Origin: Martinezella lusitana
Lineage (GTDB): Bacteria > Pseudomonadota > Alphaproteobacteria > Rhizobiales > Rhizobiaceae
Assembly: GCF_010668395.1 (NCBI RefSeq)
Contig: NZ_WUEY01000018.1
Span: 1-64,000, forward strand
Direction: 5' to 3'
DNA: 64,000 bases
Shown here: positions 9,963-18,932 of the stretch, piece after piece
How positions within the stretch are numbered: position 1 is the first letter of the stretch
Layout of the letters: each line of letters begins with the position of its first letter
The notes under the pieces: model-generated
The model's input: the letters and a program-made list of their open reading frames with translations, nothing else
Told to the model about the DNA's origin: nothing
Databases searched by the model: none
Position numbers and translations under genes: made by a program

Positions 9963-10904
9963 ATGTCTGTAACTGTCGTCGCACATTGCGACTGGAGTAT
10001 CGAAGCCAAGAAGCGATGGATGTGCGTGGCGGTTCGGCAGGGCGAGACGTGGGCCCTTTCGGCGCCGGAACCCGTCGGCGACACGCAGAACCTTACACAT
10101 CGGCTGCGGCGGCGGATGGGAGCAGACGCCGCAGTGCTATTAGGTTTCGACTTCCCGATCGGTCTTCCTGCCGCCTACGGCAGAACTCTAGGGACACCTG
10201 ACTTCCCTTCTTTTTTGCGGTCATTCGGGGACGCACGCTTTGCGCGTTGGTTCGACGTCGCGGAGCATCACAGCGAAATCTTCATCGACCGACCCCTCTA
10301 TCCGATGCGGCCTGGGGGCACGCAGCGTCAGCACCTTTTCGACGCTTTAGGGCTGAGCGGTAAGGATCTACTGCGCCGCTGCGAGCGGGCGACGCCGGAT
10401 CGCGGCGACGCCTGCATGCTGTTCTGGACGCTCGGCGGCAACCAAGTGGGGAAGGCCGCCTTGACCGGCTGGCGCGAAATCATCCTCCCGAACTTGGAGG
10501 AGCTATCGCTTTGGCCGTTCGACGGAACGCTCCATGACCTGATGATGCCGGGCGCCACCGTAGTGGCCGAGACCTATCCCGGTGAGGTCTATGGGCAGCT
10601 TGGAATTCCCCGACGCCCTGTTTGGAGTAAGCGACAGCAAGACGGACGTCGGTCCGTGGCAAGTGATCTGATGCGGTGGCTGAAGAACAGGCCACACGTC
10701 GACGGGAGCGGACTCCAAAGTCTGATCAGCGACGGTTTCGGAAACGGCAAGGACGGTGAAGACCGGTTCGACGCGACAGTCGGCCTGCTTGGCATGATCG
10801 ACGTCGTCGATGGCCGACGGGGCGAAGGGGTACCGGAAGCTGATGATGTCAAACATGGGAAGGCTGGATCCTCGGTCAGCAGGCTTAAGTCTCCCACACG
10901 TTGA
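9963..10904 (+). CDS. RNase-H-fold (DUF429-like) predicted nuclease
   Basis: 313 aa. Acidic positions are laid out as in RNase-H-fold/DUF429 proteins: an N-terminal strand with CDWS, then GFDFPIG, ETYPGE, and a late DRFDATVGL. This suggests a metal-dependent nuclease-type active site, though DUF429 proteins have no firm biochemical role I know of. GGAGG at 9953-9957 precedes ATG 9963 by 5 bases. It follows the peptidase by 26 bases on the same strand and is probably the last gene of the module. The final 30 residues run into sequence with little composition bias and may be a poorly conserved tail. Confidence 0.65.
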   Translation: MSVTVVAHCDWSIEAKKRWMCVAVRQGETWALSAPEPVGDTQNLTHRLRRRMGADAAVLLGFDFPIGLPAAYGRTLGTPDFPSFLRSFGDARFARWFDVAEHHSEIFIDRPLYPMRPGGTQRQHLFDALGLSGKDLLRRCERATPDRGDACMLFWTLGGNQVGKAALTGWREIILPNLEELSLWPFDGTLHDLMMPGATVVAETYPGEVYGQLGIPRRPVWSKRQQDGRRSVASDLMRWLKNRPHVDGSGLQSLISDGFGNGKDGEDRFDATVGLLGMIDVVDGRRGEGVPEADDVKHGKAGSSVSRLKSPTR

Positions 10905-10943
10905 TCCACGGCGAGACGATGTGATGCAGGTTGCTCGCAACTC

Positions 10944-11169
10944 GAAACAAATTGCGCTCATTCGATTCGAACCTCCGGGCGAACGATTCGAAAGTCGAGG
11001 GCAACGTTTCCAAACTCTAGGCGAACGTTTCGTTTTTCCAGATTTCCGATTCACGTCCTATCGAAAGGGCCGGATGCCGTGCGTCCGGCGCCGCGAATAT
11101 AGCCGTGGGACTGCCGGCAACCTGTCTCGACGTGCCTGTAACCTGAAACAAATTGCGCTCATTCGATTC
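10944..11169 (+). repeat. direct repeat pair with a 21-bp tandem repeat
   Basis: A 25-base sequence beginning gaaacaaattgcgctcattc is present at 10944-10968 and again at 11145-11169 without change. Just right of the first copy, three degenerate 21-base units (about 10964-11026), each ending gcgaacg or gcaacg, lie in tandem. No gene is convincing between 10905 and 11285, so this is an intergenic repeat region of unknown role, possibly regulatory or a recombination scar. Confidence 0.65.
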
Positions 11170-11285
11170 CAAACTCGAAAATCCCGATTCAAAGCACAAT
11201 GATTCCGTTTCGGCGACAAACGCCTTGCGCCGTGCCGCCGGTCCCTTGAGCATAAAAGTGCCATCAACGAAAACAGGGGGAAGAC

Positions 11286-11597
11286 ATGGCGCGACAGACC
11301 TTGGAGGAGCGGAACGCCAAGCAGAGGGAACGGCAGCAGCGGCTCCGGGACCGGCATCGGGTCGAGCGGCGCCCGGATCGCGACGACGTCGCGCGAGCGA
11401 TGCTGTTTTGGACGATCAGCAGCTATCTCGACCAGGGGCGTCCGGACTGGATAGAAGAGCTGGGCGACGCCGTGGTCGGAATTCTCGTTGACCAAGGCTT
11501 TGACGAGCGGGCAGCGGACGAGGTCTTCGATGATCTCGTCGATCGCTATGCCCGCGATGACCGTCCCTTCCGAAGCAAGCCTCACCTGCGGGGCTGA
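11286..11597 (+). CDS. small hypothetical protein, 103 aa
   Basis: Not recognised. A G-rich ribosome site (caggggga) lies just before ATG 11286. The first 35 residues are strongly basic and helical (ERNAKQRERQQRLRDRHRVERR). The remainder contains AMLFWTISSYLDQG and an acidic C-terminal helix (DERAADEVFDDLVDRY). The basic/acidic split suggests a nucleic-acid- or partner-binding protein. It lies between the split-protease module and the tyrosine recombinase, with no overlap to either. Confidence 0.6.
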   Translation: MARQTLEERNAKQRERQQRLRDRHRVERRPDRDDVARAMLFWTISSYLDQGRPDWIEELGDAVVGILVDQGFDERAADEVFDDLVDRYARDDRPFRSKPHLRG

Positions 11598-11638
11598 CGA
11601 TTCCTGGCCATCTGCTCTGCCTGATCACCAACTATTTG

Positions 11639-11699
11639 TGCAAACGGCGTTATCATTGGGGACTTCGTCCCCCCGTTACTTCGTGAAACGCCGTTTGCA
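11639..11699. repeat. nested palindrome before the tyrosine recombinase gene
   Basis: The perfect 13-base inverted repeat tgcaaacggcgtt/aacgccgtttgca (11639-11651 with 11687-11699) encloses a second hairpin, gggga-cttcg-tcccc (11658-11672). It lies in the 220-bp gap between two genes and could be a terminator for the 11286 gene, a recombinase binding site, or a structured single-strand site. No other full copy was seen in the window. Confidence 0.75.
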
Positions 11700-11817
11700 A
11701 CTGAATCGTTTTTATGAAGCCATTCGCCTACGGAAACCGTTGGTTACCGGAGGTTAACTCCATTCGCATAGCTCGCGTGCCCCGCGTCTGCGGGAACGAT
11801 CAACAACAGCTACGTGA

Positions 11818-14148
11818 ATGGAAATGAACCAATTTTCTGCCAAAGCCTTTCAACGCAAGATCGACGCCTTCTGCCAACTGCGGCTGGCGCCGCTTTTCAA
11901 GGACGACGAACTTCCCCGGCTGAAGTGGTATTTGCACACGCTCATTCAGACGAGGAGACCGGCGCCAAGAACCAACGGCAGGACAGACTGGCACGTTGTC
12001 GCGGCGGCGTGTGGCCTCGACACCAATCTGCTCGCCGGCAATGCACGTCAGATCGATCCGGCCTTCGACGCGATTGGTCGGTGGATCCGGGACACGCGCC
12101 TCTCAGCCGCGACAGCAGACCCCGAAGTCCATCGAACACAAAAGACGCCGAGGACGAAGTCGGTGCCCACGAGGCCCCGACCAGCTCGCGCGCCCCAGAA
12201 CCACCCCAAACCAGCACCAGTGGCTACCGCAGCAAGTCCAGGCACAAATCTCGAATTCCCAGAAGCGCTGTTCAACGTGAAGGAAGATCCGACGGAATTC
12301 TCCGAGGCGCTACAGCTCCAGCTCCGGCGCCATGGCGAAACGTACTGGACGCTCCATCGTGCGATCACCGGTCCGGATGACGTTACCGAAAAGACAACGC
12401 TTTTAAGCTGGATCGAAGGCCGGAAGGTGCCGCGGACTGTCGAGAGTTTCGAGATCTTGTCACGGATCGAGCGACGGTACCGGCTCACGGCCGGTTATTT
12501 CAAATCCAAGCTCGCACATCCTTCGCGATCGGCGTCAGGGTTTGAGCTCTCCGGAATAGAGCCGGCGGAGCGTCGTCGTATTGCCTGGCATCTTCCCGAG
12601 GATTTCAACACGCTGTCCTTCCAGAAAAGGGAGGAGATCGTCGACTGGGTGCGGCGGGTCATTATCAGCGGCACGACCGACTACCGGAAGTACCAAGCAG
12701 CCGCCGCCAAGCAGCGCTACGCCATCCGTTTCCCTGGCGTCTCCTATGGTGGGCGGGCGCCACGCGACGGTAAGATTGTAGTCCCTGCGAACTATGAGCA
12801 GACCTGGGTCGAGGATCCTGACTTGCTGTCAGGCGTGATAGAAGCGCCACCGTCACTCGCCATGGAAATGGCCGACCTGGTTCGCTTCAAGACGTCGGCT
12901 CTGACGTCCGTCGGCTTTCAGCGAAACGGGGTTTGGGGCGAAGAAACCGCCTCACAGAAGATCGAGCATCTCGGGCTGATGTTCGGTGCCCTTGCAGCAT
13001 CCAGAGATGGAGAGGTGAAGGGCTACGGGGTGCCGGTCCGGCAGTTGACGTTCGGGCTCCTCATTTTCCCCGGCGTCTGGGATTGGTATCTGCAGTGGCG
13101 GGAGACTCGCCGCGGCTTCTTTACTGCTTGGGAAGTCGACATGTTGCGGATCGCCTTGGCGATCACCAAGGAGGGGACCGGATGGCTTCGGCAGCATCCG
13201 GAGCTTCTGGCGCGCGTTCAACCGATTGCCGGCCTCGTTTCGCAAAACGAGATCGACTATGCCAACGCGGACTGGCACGGTGCCTGCGACGACTTCCATA
13301 AGCATGCTGCCCACCGCGTCAAGGAAATCCAGCGGATCGCGCGCGTCCATCGCGATCCGTTCGAGCCGATCATGCCCGTCCTTGAGGCGGCAAGCCCCGT
13401 TGGGGAGTACCGTAAAATCACGGAGGAGATCATCCGCCTGATGCCGGATGAGCATCGCTATCCTCGACCGGCCGCCGAAGCGGTCCGATCGTTCTTGATG
13501 CTGAGGCTGGGGTTGCATCTTGGGCTTCGCCAGAAGAACCTCCGGCAACTGATGCTCAACCCGAAAGGCTCGATGCCGCGTTCGGAACGCGCGCTGGAAA
13601 AGATGAAGCGGGGCGAAATCCGGTGGAGTGATCGGGAAGGCGGCTGGGAGGTCTTTATTCCTGCGGTGGCTTTCAAGAACGCACACTCGTCCTTCTTTGG
13701 CGACAAGCCGTTTCGGCTCGTGCTTCCAGACCTTTTGGATCTCTACAAGCACATCGACGCCTATGTCGACCGACACCGCTCGGTGCTCTTACGGTCAGCC
13801 GCGGATCCCGGCACGTTCTTCGTCAAGACCGTCAAGACGACCAGCACAAACGCCGCCTATGACACGACAAGTTTCTATGAGGCTTGGCGTCACACGATCC
13901 AGCGGTACGGCATCTACAACCCCTATACCGGACGAGGGGCGATCAAGGGCCTCCTTCCGCACGGTCCCCATAACGTCCGTGATGTGCTGGCAACCCACAT
14001 CCTGAAGCAGACTGGCTCCTATGAGCAGGCGAGCTACGCCATCCAAGACACAGCCGAAATGGTCGCCAAGCACTATGGGCGCTTCCTGCCCCAAGACAAG
14101 GCCGCTCTTGCGGCCCGCATCCTCAACCAGGTCTGGGAAGCCGCCTGA
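11818..14148 (+). CDS. long tyrosine recombinase (phage-integrase family)
   Basis: 776 aa, about twice the usual integrase length. The catalytic domain (about 545-776) shows R571 in LGLRQKNLRQL, a beta-hairpin Lys in FKNAHSS, H718-N-V-R721, and the nucleophile Y753 in KHYGRF. The usual LGH histidine before the tyrosine appears replaced (YAIQDTAEM). The N-terminal 340 residues are extra: a Pro/Thr-rich linker (about 100-145) and an XRE-like helix-turn-helix region around LLSWIEGRKVPRTVESFEIL. No clear ribosome site precedes ATG 11818. It may have mobilised the restriction cluster to its right, or may be a resolution or regulatory recombinase; its site is unknown. Confidence 0.85.
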   Translation: MEMNQFSAKAFQRKIDAFCQLRLAPLFKDDELPRLKWYLHTLIQTRRPAPRTNGRTDWHVVAAACGLDTNLLAGNARQIDPAFDAIGRWIRDTRLSAATADPEVHRTQKTPRTKSVPTRPRPARAPQNHPKPAPVATAASPGTNLEFPEALFNVKEDPTEFSEALQLQLRRHGETYWTLHRAITGPDDVTEKTTLLSWIEGRKVPRTVESFEILSRIERRYRLTAGYFKSKLAHPSRSASGFELSGIEPAERRRIAWHLPEDFNTLSFQKREEIVDWVRRVIISGTTDYRKYQAAAAKQRYAIRFPGVSYGGRAPRDGKIVVPANYEQTWVEDPDLLSGVIEAPPSLAMEMADLVRFKTSALTSVGFQRNGVWGEETASQKIEHLGLMFGALAASRDGEVKGYGVPVRQLTFGLLIFPGVWDWYLQWRETRRGFFTAWEVDMLRIALAITKEGTGWLRQHPELLARVQPIAGLVSQNEIDYANADWHGACDDFHKHAAHRVKEIQRIARVHRDPFEPIMPVLEAASPVGEYRKITEEIIRLMPDEHRYPRPAAEAVRSFLMLRLGLHLGLRQKNLRQLMLNPKGSMPRSERALEKMKRGEIRWSDREGGWEVFIPAVAFKNAHSSFFGDKPFRLVLPDLLDLYKHIDAYVDRHRSVLLRSAADPGTFFVKTVKTTSTNAAYDTTSFYEAWRHTIQRYGIYNPYTGRGAIKGLLPHGPHNVRDVLATHILKQTGSYEQASYAIQDTAEMVAKHYGRFLPQDKAALAARILNQVWEAA

Positions 14149-14157
14149 CGCACACGA

Positions 14158-14183
14158 GGCGCCGGAAATTATTTCCGGCGTCT
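14158..14183 (+). terminator. terminator after the tyrosine recombinase
   Basis: A twelve-base stem (14158-14169 with 14171-14182, one G-T pair) with a one-base centre, followed by TTTC. Its 15-base core cggaaattatttccg is identical to that of the hairpin at 24279-24303. Confidence 0.7.
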
Positions 14184-14371
14184 TTCAAACCGCCATTTTT
14201 CTTGATCGCCTTTTATTGCAAAGCTGGCGCCGAAGGCTGCCCTTCGCATGACTGGTGTCGCAAACGCCATTCGGTTTTCATGCTGGTCTTTCCCTCCGTT
14301 ACTCATGGTAAAATTTTTGCAGAGCAAACGAAAATTCTGAGCGGCCCGTATCCTCTGATCTCAGGGTTGCA

Positions 14372-14399
14372 TTGACGCTGCGAACACTATTCATATTGT
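14372..14399 (+). promoter_or_regulatory. candidate promoter of the restriction cluster
   Basis: TTGACG at 14372-14377 and TATTGT at 14394-14399 are separated by 16 bases. Transcription would begin near 14406, which makes the ATG at 14407 leaderless and favours the start at 14434. Confidence 0.5.
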
Positions 14400-14433
14400 A
14401 CAATCAATGGGGTTGCGGGGGAATGGCATCCGG

Positions 14434-16875
14434 ATGGACAAGCGGTCTTTGACGGAACGCGACATATGCACGAAGTTCATTCTACCGGCCGTTAAACAGG
14501 CTGGCTGGGATATGATGCTGCAGGTTCGTGAAGAGGTCTTCTTCACCAAGGGCCGCATCACGGTGCGCGGTAAGCTCGTCGCCCGTGGCAATGCCAAGAA
14601 GGCGGACGTAATCCTCTATTACAAGCCCAATATTCCGATCGCGCTTATCGAAGCCAAAGACAACACTCATGCGGTCGGTGATGGTCTGCAGCAGGGACTG
14701 GACTATGCCGAGACACTGGCGATCCCCTTCGTCTTTGCCTCCAACGGCGACTGTTTCGTATTCCACGATCGTACCGGCCTGCGGGAGGTAAAAGAGGAAA
14801 ACCTCCGCCTCGACCAGTTTCCGTCGCCGGATGAGCTTTGGCGGCTATACAGTCAATGGAAGGGCCTGGACACCTCTGCCGAACAGCTTGTGCTTCAGGA
14901 CTATTATGATGACGGCAGCGGCAAGGCTCCGCGCTATTATCAGGTAAACGCTGTCAACGCCGCCATCGAGGCCATCGCCAAGGCGCGGGATCGCGTGCTG
15001 CTGGTCATGGCGACCGGTACGGGCAAGACCTACACCGCCTTCCAGATCATCTGGCGTCTGTGGAAGGCCAAGCGCAAAAAGCGCATCCTGTTCCTGGCCG
15101 ACCGCAACGTGCTGATCGACCAGACCATGGTCAACGACTTCCGCCCCTTTGGCGGTGCCATGGCCAAGCTCTCTACCAAGTCAAAGACGATCGAGCGCCC
15201 CGATGGAACTGAAGAGTCCGTGCCGCTGGCGCTGGATCGCAAACGCCGCATCGACACCTCGTTCGAAATCTATCTTGGGCTCTATCAGGCCATCACCGGT
15301 CCCGAGGAACGACAGAAGCTGTTCCGTGAATTCTCGCCGGAATTCTTCGACCTGATTGTCATCGACGAGTGTCATCGCGGTAGCGCTGCGGAGGATTCTG
15401 CCTGGCGTGAAATCCTCGAATATTTCTCCGCTGCGAGCCAGATCGGCCTGACGGCAACACCGAAGGAGACCGAGTACGTCTCGAACACGGCATATTTCGG
15501 GGAGCCGGTCTTCACCTACTCCCTGAAGCAAGGCATCAGCGACGGTTTCCTTGCACCCTACAAGGTGATCAAGGTCCATATCGACCGTGACGTCGAAGGC
15601 TATCGACCGGAAAAGGGCCAATTGGACCGCGACGGCGAGGAGGTCGAGGACCGCATCTACAATGCCAAGGATTTCGACCGCACCCTGGTTCTCGATGACC
15701 GCACCAAGCTGGTGTCCGCCAAGGTGACCGAGTTCCTCAAGGAGAGCGGCGACCGCTACCAGAAGACCATTGTCTTCTGCGTTGACGAGGAGCATGCGGC
15801 CCGCATGCGTCAGGCGCTCATCAACGACAACAAGGACCTCTCCGACGAAAACCCCCGGTATGTCATGCGCATCACCGGAAGCGACACCCTCGGCCAGGCG
15901 CAGATCGGCAACTTCATTGATCCGGAATCGCGCTACCCGGTGATCGTCACCACATCGCGCCTGCTCTCCACCGGCGTCGACGCGCAGACCTGCCGCCTCA
16001 TCGTCCTCGACCGCCCCGTGGGCTCGATGACCGAGTTCAAGCAGATCGTCGGCCGCGGCACGCGCGTTCATGAGGACACGCAGAAATTCTACTTCACATT
16101 GATGGATTTTCGCGGCGCGACCAACCACTTCGCCGATCCCGAATTCGATGGCGATCCCGTACAGATATATGAGGCGGGCGAAGGCGATCCAATCACGCCG
16201 CCGGATACCGCGACCACGGGCTTCGAAGACGGCGATCAGGACGGTTACACCCCGGAGCCGCCGACCACCGATGGCGAGGAGGTGACGTTTCCAGGTGGTG
16301 GCGGCGAGCGCCAGAAGAAGGTCTATGTCGATGGTGTCAGCGCGCGGGTCGTGGCCGAGCGTGTCGAATATCTCGATGCCAATGGCAGGCTCGTCACCGA
16401 AAGCCTGCGCGATTTCACCAAGGCAGCGCTTCTTCGCCATTTCGCCAGTCTCGATGATTTCCTCAAGCGCTGGAAATCGGAGGAGCGCAAGGATGCACTG
16501 GTCAAGGAACTGGCTGCGGAAGGCCTGCCGCTGGATGTGATCGCCAAAGAACTCGGCATCGACCTCGATCCTTTTGATCTCGTCTGCCACATCGCCTTTG
16601 ATCGAAAGCCGCTGACGCGGCAGGAGCGTGCCGACAACGTGAAGAAGCGCGACGTCTTTGCCCGCTATGAAGGCAAGGCGCGCGCCGTTCTGGATGTACT
16701 CTTGTCCAAGTATGCCGATGAAGGTGTCTTGAACCTCGACGATACGAACGTGCTGAGGATACCGCCAGCGAACACCATCGGAACGCCCATTGAAATAGTC
16801 CGCGCCTTCGGAGGAAAGGCAAATTTTCAGCAAGCTGTCCACGACATGCAGGATGCCATTTATGACTCTATTTAA
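14434..16875 (+). CDS. hsdR: type I restriction enzyme R subunit
   Basis: 813 aa from ATG 14434 (an in-frame ATG lies at 14407). It is the motor and nuclease subunit of a type I restriction system. The N-terminal nuclease core has D58 and E73-A-K75 (LIEAKDN). The SF2 translocase has Walker A MATGTGKT (192-199), DECH, and the late motif QIVGRGTRVHED. The C-terminal about 200 residues match the HsdR region that docks to the methylase. It resembles the EcoEI-like group. Its stop lies 14 bases inside the next gene. Complete, with no missing motor or nuclease motif. Confidence 0.95.
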   Translation: MDKRSLTERDICTKFILPAVKQAGWDMMLQVREEVFFTKGRITVRGKLVARGNAKKADVILYYKPNIPIALIEAKDNTHAVGDGLQQGLDYAETLAIPFVFASNGDCFVFHDRTGLREVKEENLRLDQFPSPDELWRLYSQWKGLDTSAEQLVLQDYYDDGSGKAPRYYQVNAVNAAIEAIAKARDRVLLVMATGTGKTYTAFQIIWRLWKAKRKKRILFLADRNVLIDQTMVNDFRPFGGAMAKLSTKSKTIERPDGTEESVPLALDRKRRIDTSFEIYLGLYQAITGPEERQKLFREFSPEFFDLIVIDECHRGSAAEDSAWREILEYFSAASQIGLTATPKETEYVSNTAYFGEPVFTYSLKQGISDGFLAPYKVIKVHIDRDVEGYRPEKGQLDRDGEEVEDRIYNAKDFDRTLVLDDRTKLVSAKVTEFLKESGDRYQKTIVFCVDEEHAARMRQALINDNKDLSDENPRYVMRITGSDTLGQAQIGNFIDPESRYPVIVTTSRLLSTGVDAQTCRLIVLDRPVGSMTEFKQIVGRGTRVHEDTQKFYFTLMDFRGATNHFADPEFDGDPVQIYEAGEGDPITPPDTATTGFEDGDQDGYTPEPPTTDGEEVTFPGGGGERQKKVYVDGVSARVVAERVEYLDANGRLVTESLRDFTKAALLRHFASLDDFLKRWKSEERKDALVKELAAEGLPLDVIAKELGIDLDPFDLVCHIAFDRKPLTRQERADNVKKRDVFARYEGKARAVLDVLLSKYADEGVLNLDDTNVLRIPPANTIGTPIEIVRAFGGKANFQQAVHDMQDAIYDSI

Positions 16876-17491
16876 ATCAAAGACGTTGCTTCATCACGAT
16901 GACAAAATCGGTTTTGTGCGCCTTTGGATGGGCCTTCCTGATTTTCCGACGTTCCTCAAAAAAGGTTTAGATGCAGCCCCTTTAACGAAGGGCACGGAAG
17001 AATTGGCGCGCGAGCTCGTCGTTTCAGATTTTGCCCCCGGAAAATCCGTTGAGTTTGTTCGGCGCGTATGCCGTTGGGGTGGCGACAGCCGGCGGGGCGG
17101 CAAGGTCATAGCTCACAATCCGGAAGATCGGATCGCCAGCCAACTTCGGGCTGCGCATCAGGCGTGCATTGCTAACGATCCTGGAGCGGCAATTAGAGAA
17201 ATTACCTCGCTAAAAGGTCTCGCGATATCGTTTGGCTCCAAGCACCTCAAATTTCTCGACCCAAATCAGCACGTAGTCTTGGACAGTATCATCTGTGAAG
17301 CTCTTGGCTTTAGCCCGACCTCAGAAGGGTATTTAGCCTTCCGAGAGCATTGCTTCGCTCTTCAGGGGCTGGTTCGTGACATGTCGATGGAGTACACGGG
17401 CCACTCTCAAGAAGGATGGCGCATCGCCGATATTGAGATGGCAATATACAATAAAATCAGAGAGCTTCAGAAGTCCCATGTCCGTCCGTAA
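16862..17491 (+). CDS. OGG-fold/HhH-like protein within the hsd operon
   Basis: 209 aa, overlapping hsdR at its start (14 bases) and hsdM at its end (14 bases). The stretch around 110-150 (REITSLKGLAISFGSKHLKF then VVLDSIICEALGF) resembles the helix-hairpin-helix region of 8-oxoguanine-glycosylase-fold proteins sometimes found beside restriction genes. I could not confirm the catalytic Lys/Asp pair, so a glycosylase activity is not claimed. ATG 16862 is preferred because AGGA precedes it by 9 bases; ATG 16853 is 3 codons earlier. Tight overlap on both sides implies it is part of the same expression unit and perhaps of the complex. Confidence 0.6.
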   Translation: MTLFKSKTLLHHDDKIGFVRLWMGLPDFPTFLKKGLDAAPLTKGTEELARELVVSDFAPGKSVEFVRRVCRWGGDSRRGGKVIAHNPEDRIASQLRAAHQACIANDPGAAIREITSLKGLAISFGSKHLKFLDPNQHVVLDSIICEALGFSPTSEGYLAFREHCFALQGLVRDMSMEYTGHSQEGWRIADIEMAIYNKIRELQKSHVRP

Positions 17492-18932
17492 CACCGTCAA
17501 ATCCATCCAGGACATCATGCGCCAGGATGCCGGCGTCGATGGCGATGCCCAGCGCATCAGCCAGCTCTGCTGGATGTTCTTCCTGAAGATCATGGATGAT
17601 CAGGACCGGGAACTGGAGCTGACCCACGACAATTACGTCTCGCCCATCCCAGAGAAATTCCAGTGGCGCAACTGGGCGGCAGACCCGGAAGGCATCACCG
17701 GCGAGGCGCTGCTGAACTTCGTCAACAACGAGCTGTTTCCCACGTTGAAGGGCCTGCCAGTCTCGGCGCAGCCGGGCGATCGCCGCCGCGTCGTGCGCGA
17801 TCTCTTCGAGGATGCCTATAACTACATGAAGTCCGGCCAACTGATCCGTCAGGTGGTCAACAAGATCAGCGATGTCGATTTCAACAGTCTGACGGAGCGT
17901 CAGCATTTCGGTGAAATCTACGAACAGATTTTGAACGACCTGCAGTCGGCCGGCAATGCCGGTGAATACTATACGCCCCGCGCGCTGACCTCCTTCATGG
18001 TGGAGCGCATTGATCCGAAACCCGGCGAAACCCTGTTCGACCCCGCTTGCGGCACCGGCGGCTTTTTGACCTGCGCCATACGCCACATGGAGAAGAACCA
18101 TGTGCGCACGCCAGAGAGCCGCGTGAAGATGCAGGCCGGTTTGCGCGCCGTGGAAAAGAAGCCGCTGCCGCATATGCTCTGCGTCACCAATATGCTGCTG
18201 CACGGCATCGAGGACCCGAGCTTCGTGCGCCACGACAACACGCTGGCCCGTCCGCTGATTTCCTGGGGCAAGGATGAGCGCGTCGATATCGTGCTCACCA
18301 ACCCGCCCTTTGGCGGGCGTGAGGAAGACGGCATCGAAAACAACTTTCCGACCTTTCGCACCAAGGAAACCGCAGACCTGTTCCTGGCGCTGATCGTGCG
18401 CCTGTTGAAGGACGGTGGCCGCGCCGCCGTCGTCCTGCCGGATGGCTCGCTGTTCGGCGAAGGCATCAAGACGCGGCTGAAGGAGCACCTTTTGGAAGAG
18501 TGCAACCTGCACACCATCGTGCGCCTGCCCAATTCTGTCTTCAAACCCTATGCCTCGATCGGCACCAACCTGCTGTTCTTCGAAAAGGGCACTCCGACAA
18601 AAGACATCTGGTATTGGGAACACCGCGTGCCGGAGGGGCAGAAGGCCTATTCCATGACCAAGCCGATCCGGCAGGAGCATCTGCAGGATTGCGTCGACTG
18701 GTGGGGCGGCAAGGGGCGGAGGGGCCGCGAGGAAGGTCCGCAGGCCTGGCGTGTGACCCTGGAAGAGGTGAAGGCGCGTGGCTACAATCTGGACTTCAAG
18801 AACCCGCATACGGTGGCCGATGATCACGGCGACCCGGAGACCCTGCTGCAAGAGCTGACGGCTGCCGAAACCAGTGCGGCCCGCCTTCGCGACCAGTTGA
18901 AGAGCATTCTGGCCGAGGCGCTGGACCGATGA
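17478..18932 (+). CDS. hsdM: type I DNA methyltransferase M subunit
   Basis: 484 aa. It is an N6-adenine methyltransferase with the AdoMet site DPACGTGGF and catalytic NPPF. An N-terminal HsdM helical domain (about 1-140) precedes the catalytic domain. GEYYTPRALTSFMVERI and GRAAVVLPDGSLFGEG are further family signatures. ATG 17478 begins inside the previous gene, and the stop overlaps the hsdS start (ATGA). Together with HsdS it forms the modification enzyme, and with HsdR the full restriction complex. All motifs are intact. Confidence 0.96.
   Translation: MSVRNTVKSIQDIMRQDAGVDGDAQRISQLCWMFFLKIMDDQDRELELTHDNYVSPIPEKFQWRNWAADPEGITGEALLNFVNNELFPTLKGLPVSAQPGDRRRVVRDLFEDAYNYMKSGQLIRQVVNKISDVDFNSLTERQHFGEIYEQILNDLQSAGNAGEYYTPRALTSFMVERIDPKPGETLFDPACGTGGFLTCAIRHMEKNHVRTPESRVKMQAGLRAVEKKPLPHMLCVTNMLLHGIEDPSFVRHDNTLARPLISWGKDERVDIVLTNPPFGGREEDGIENNFPTFRTKETADLFLALIVRLLKDGGRAAVVLPDGSLFGEGIKTRLKEHLLEECNLHTIVRLPNSVFKPYASIGTNLLFFEKGTPTKDIWYWEHRVPEGQKAYSMTKPIRQEHLQDCVDWWGGKGRRGREEGPQAWRVTLEEVKARGYNLDFKNPHTVADDHGDPETLLQELTAAETSAARLRDQLKSILAEALDR

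Noticed and set aside
10810..11202. A 130-codon frame with repeated RFE..GE heptads
   Set aside because: It starts inside the preceding gene and owes its pattern to the 21-bp tandem repeats; no ribosome site. Kept only as a repeat region.
14221..14280. A second copy of the palindrome arm near the end of the tyrosine recombinase gene
   Set aside because: Only about seven bases (gcaaacg) match the arms at 11639-11699, too few to call a paired site.
15181..16842. A 553-codon minus-strand frame opposite hsdR
   Set aside because: Shadow of hsdR; no ribosome site or domain.
17457..18851. A 464-codon minus-strand frame opposite hsdM
   Set aside because: Shadow of hsdM, which carries all methyltransferase motifs.
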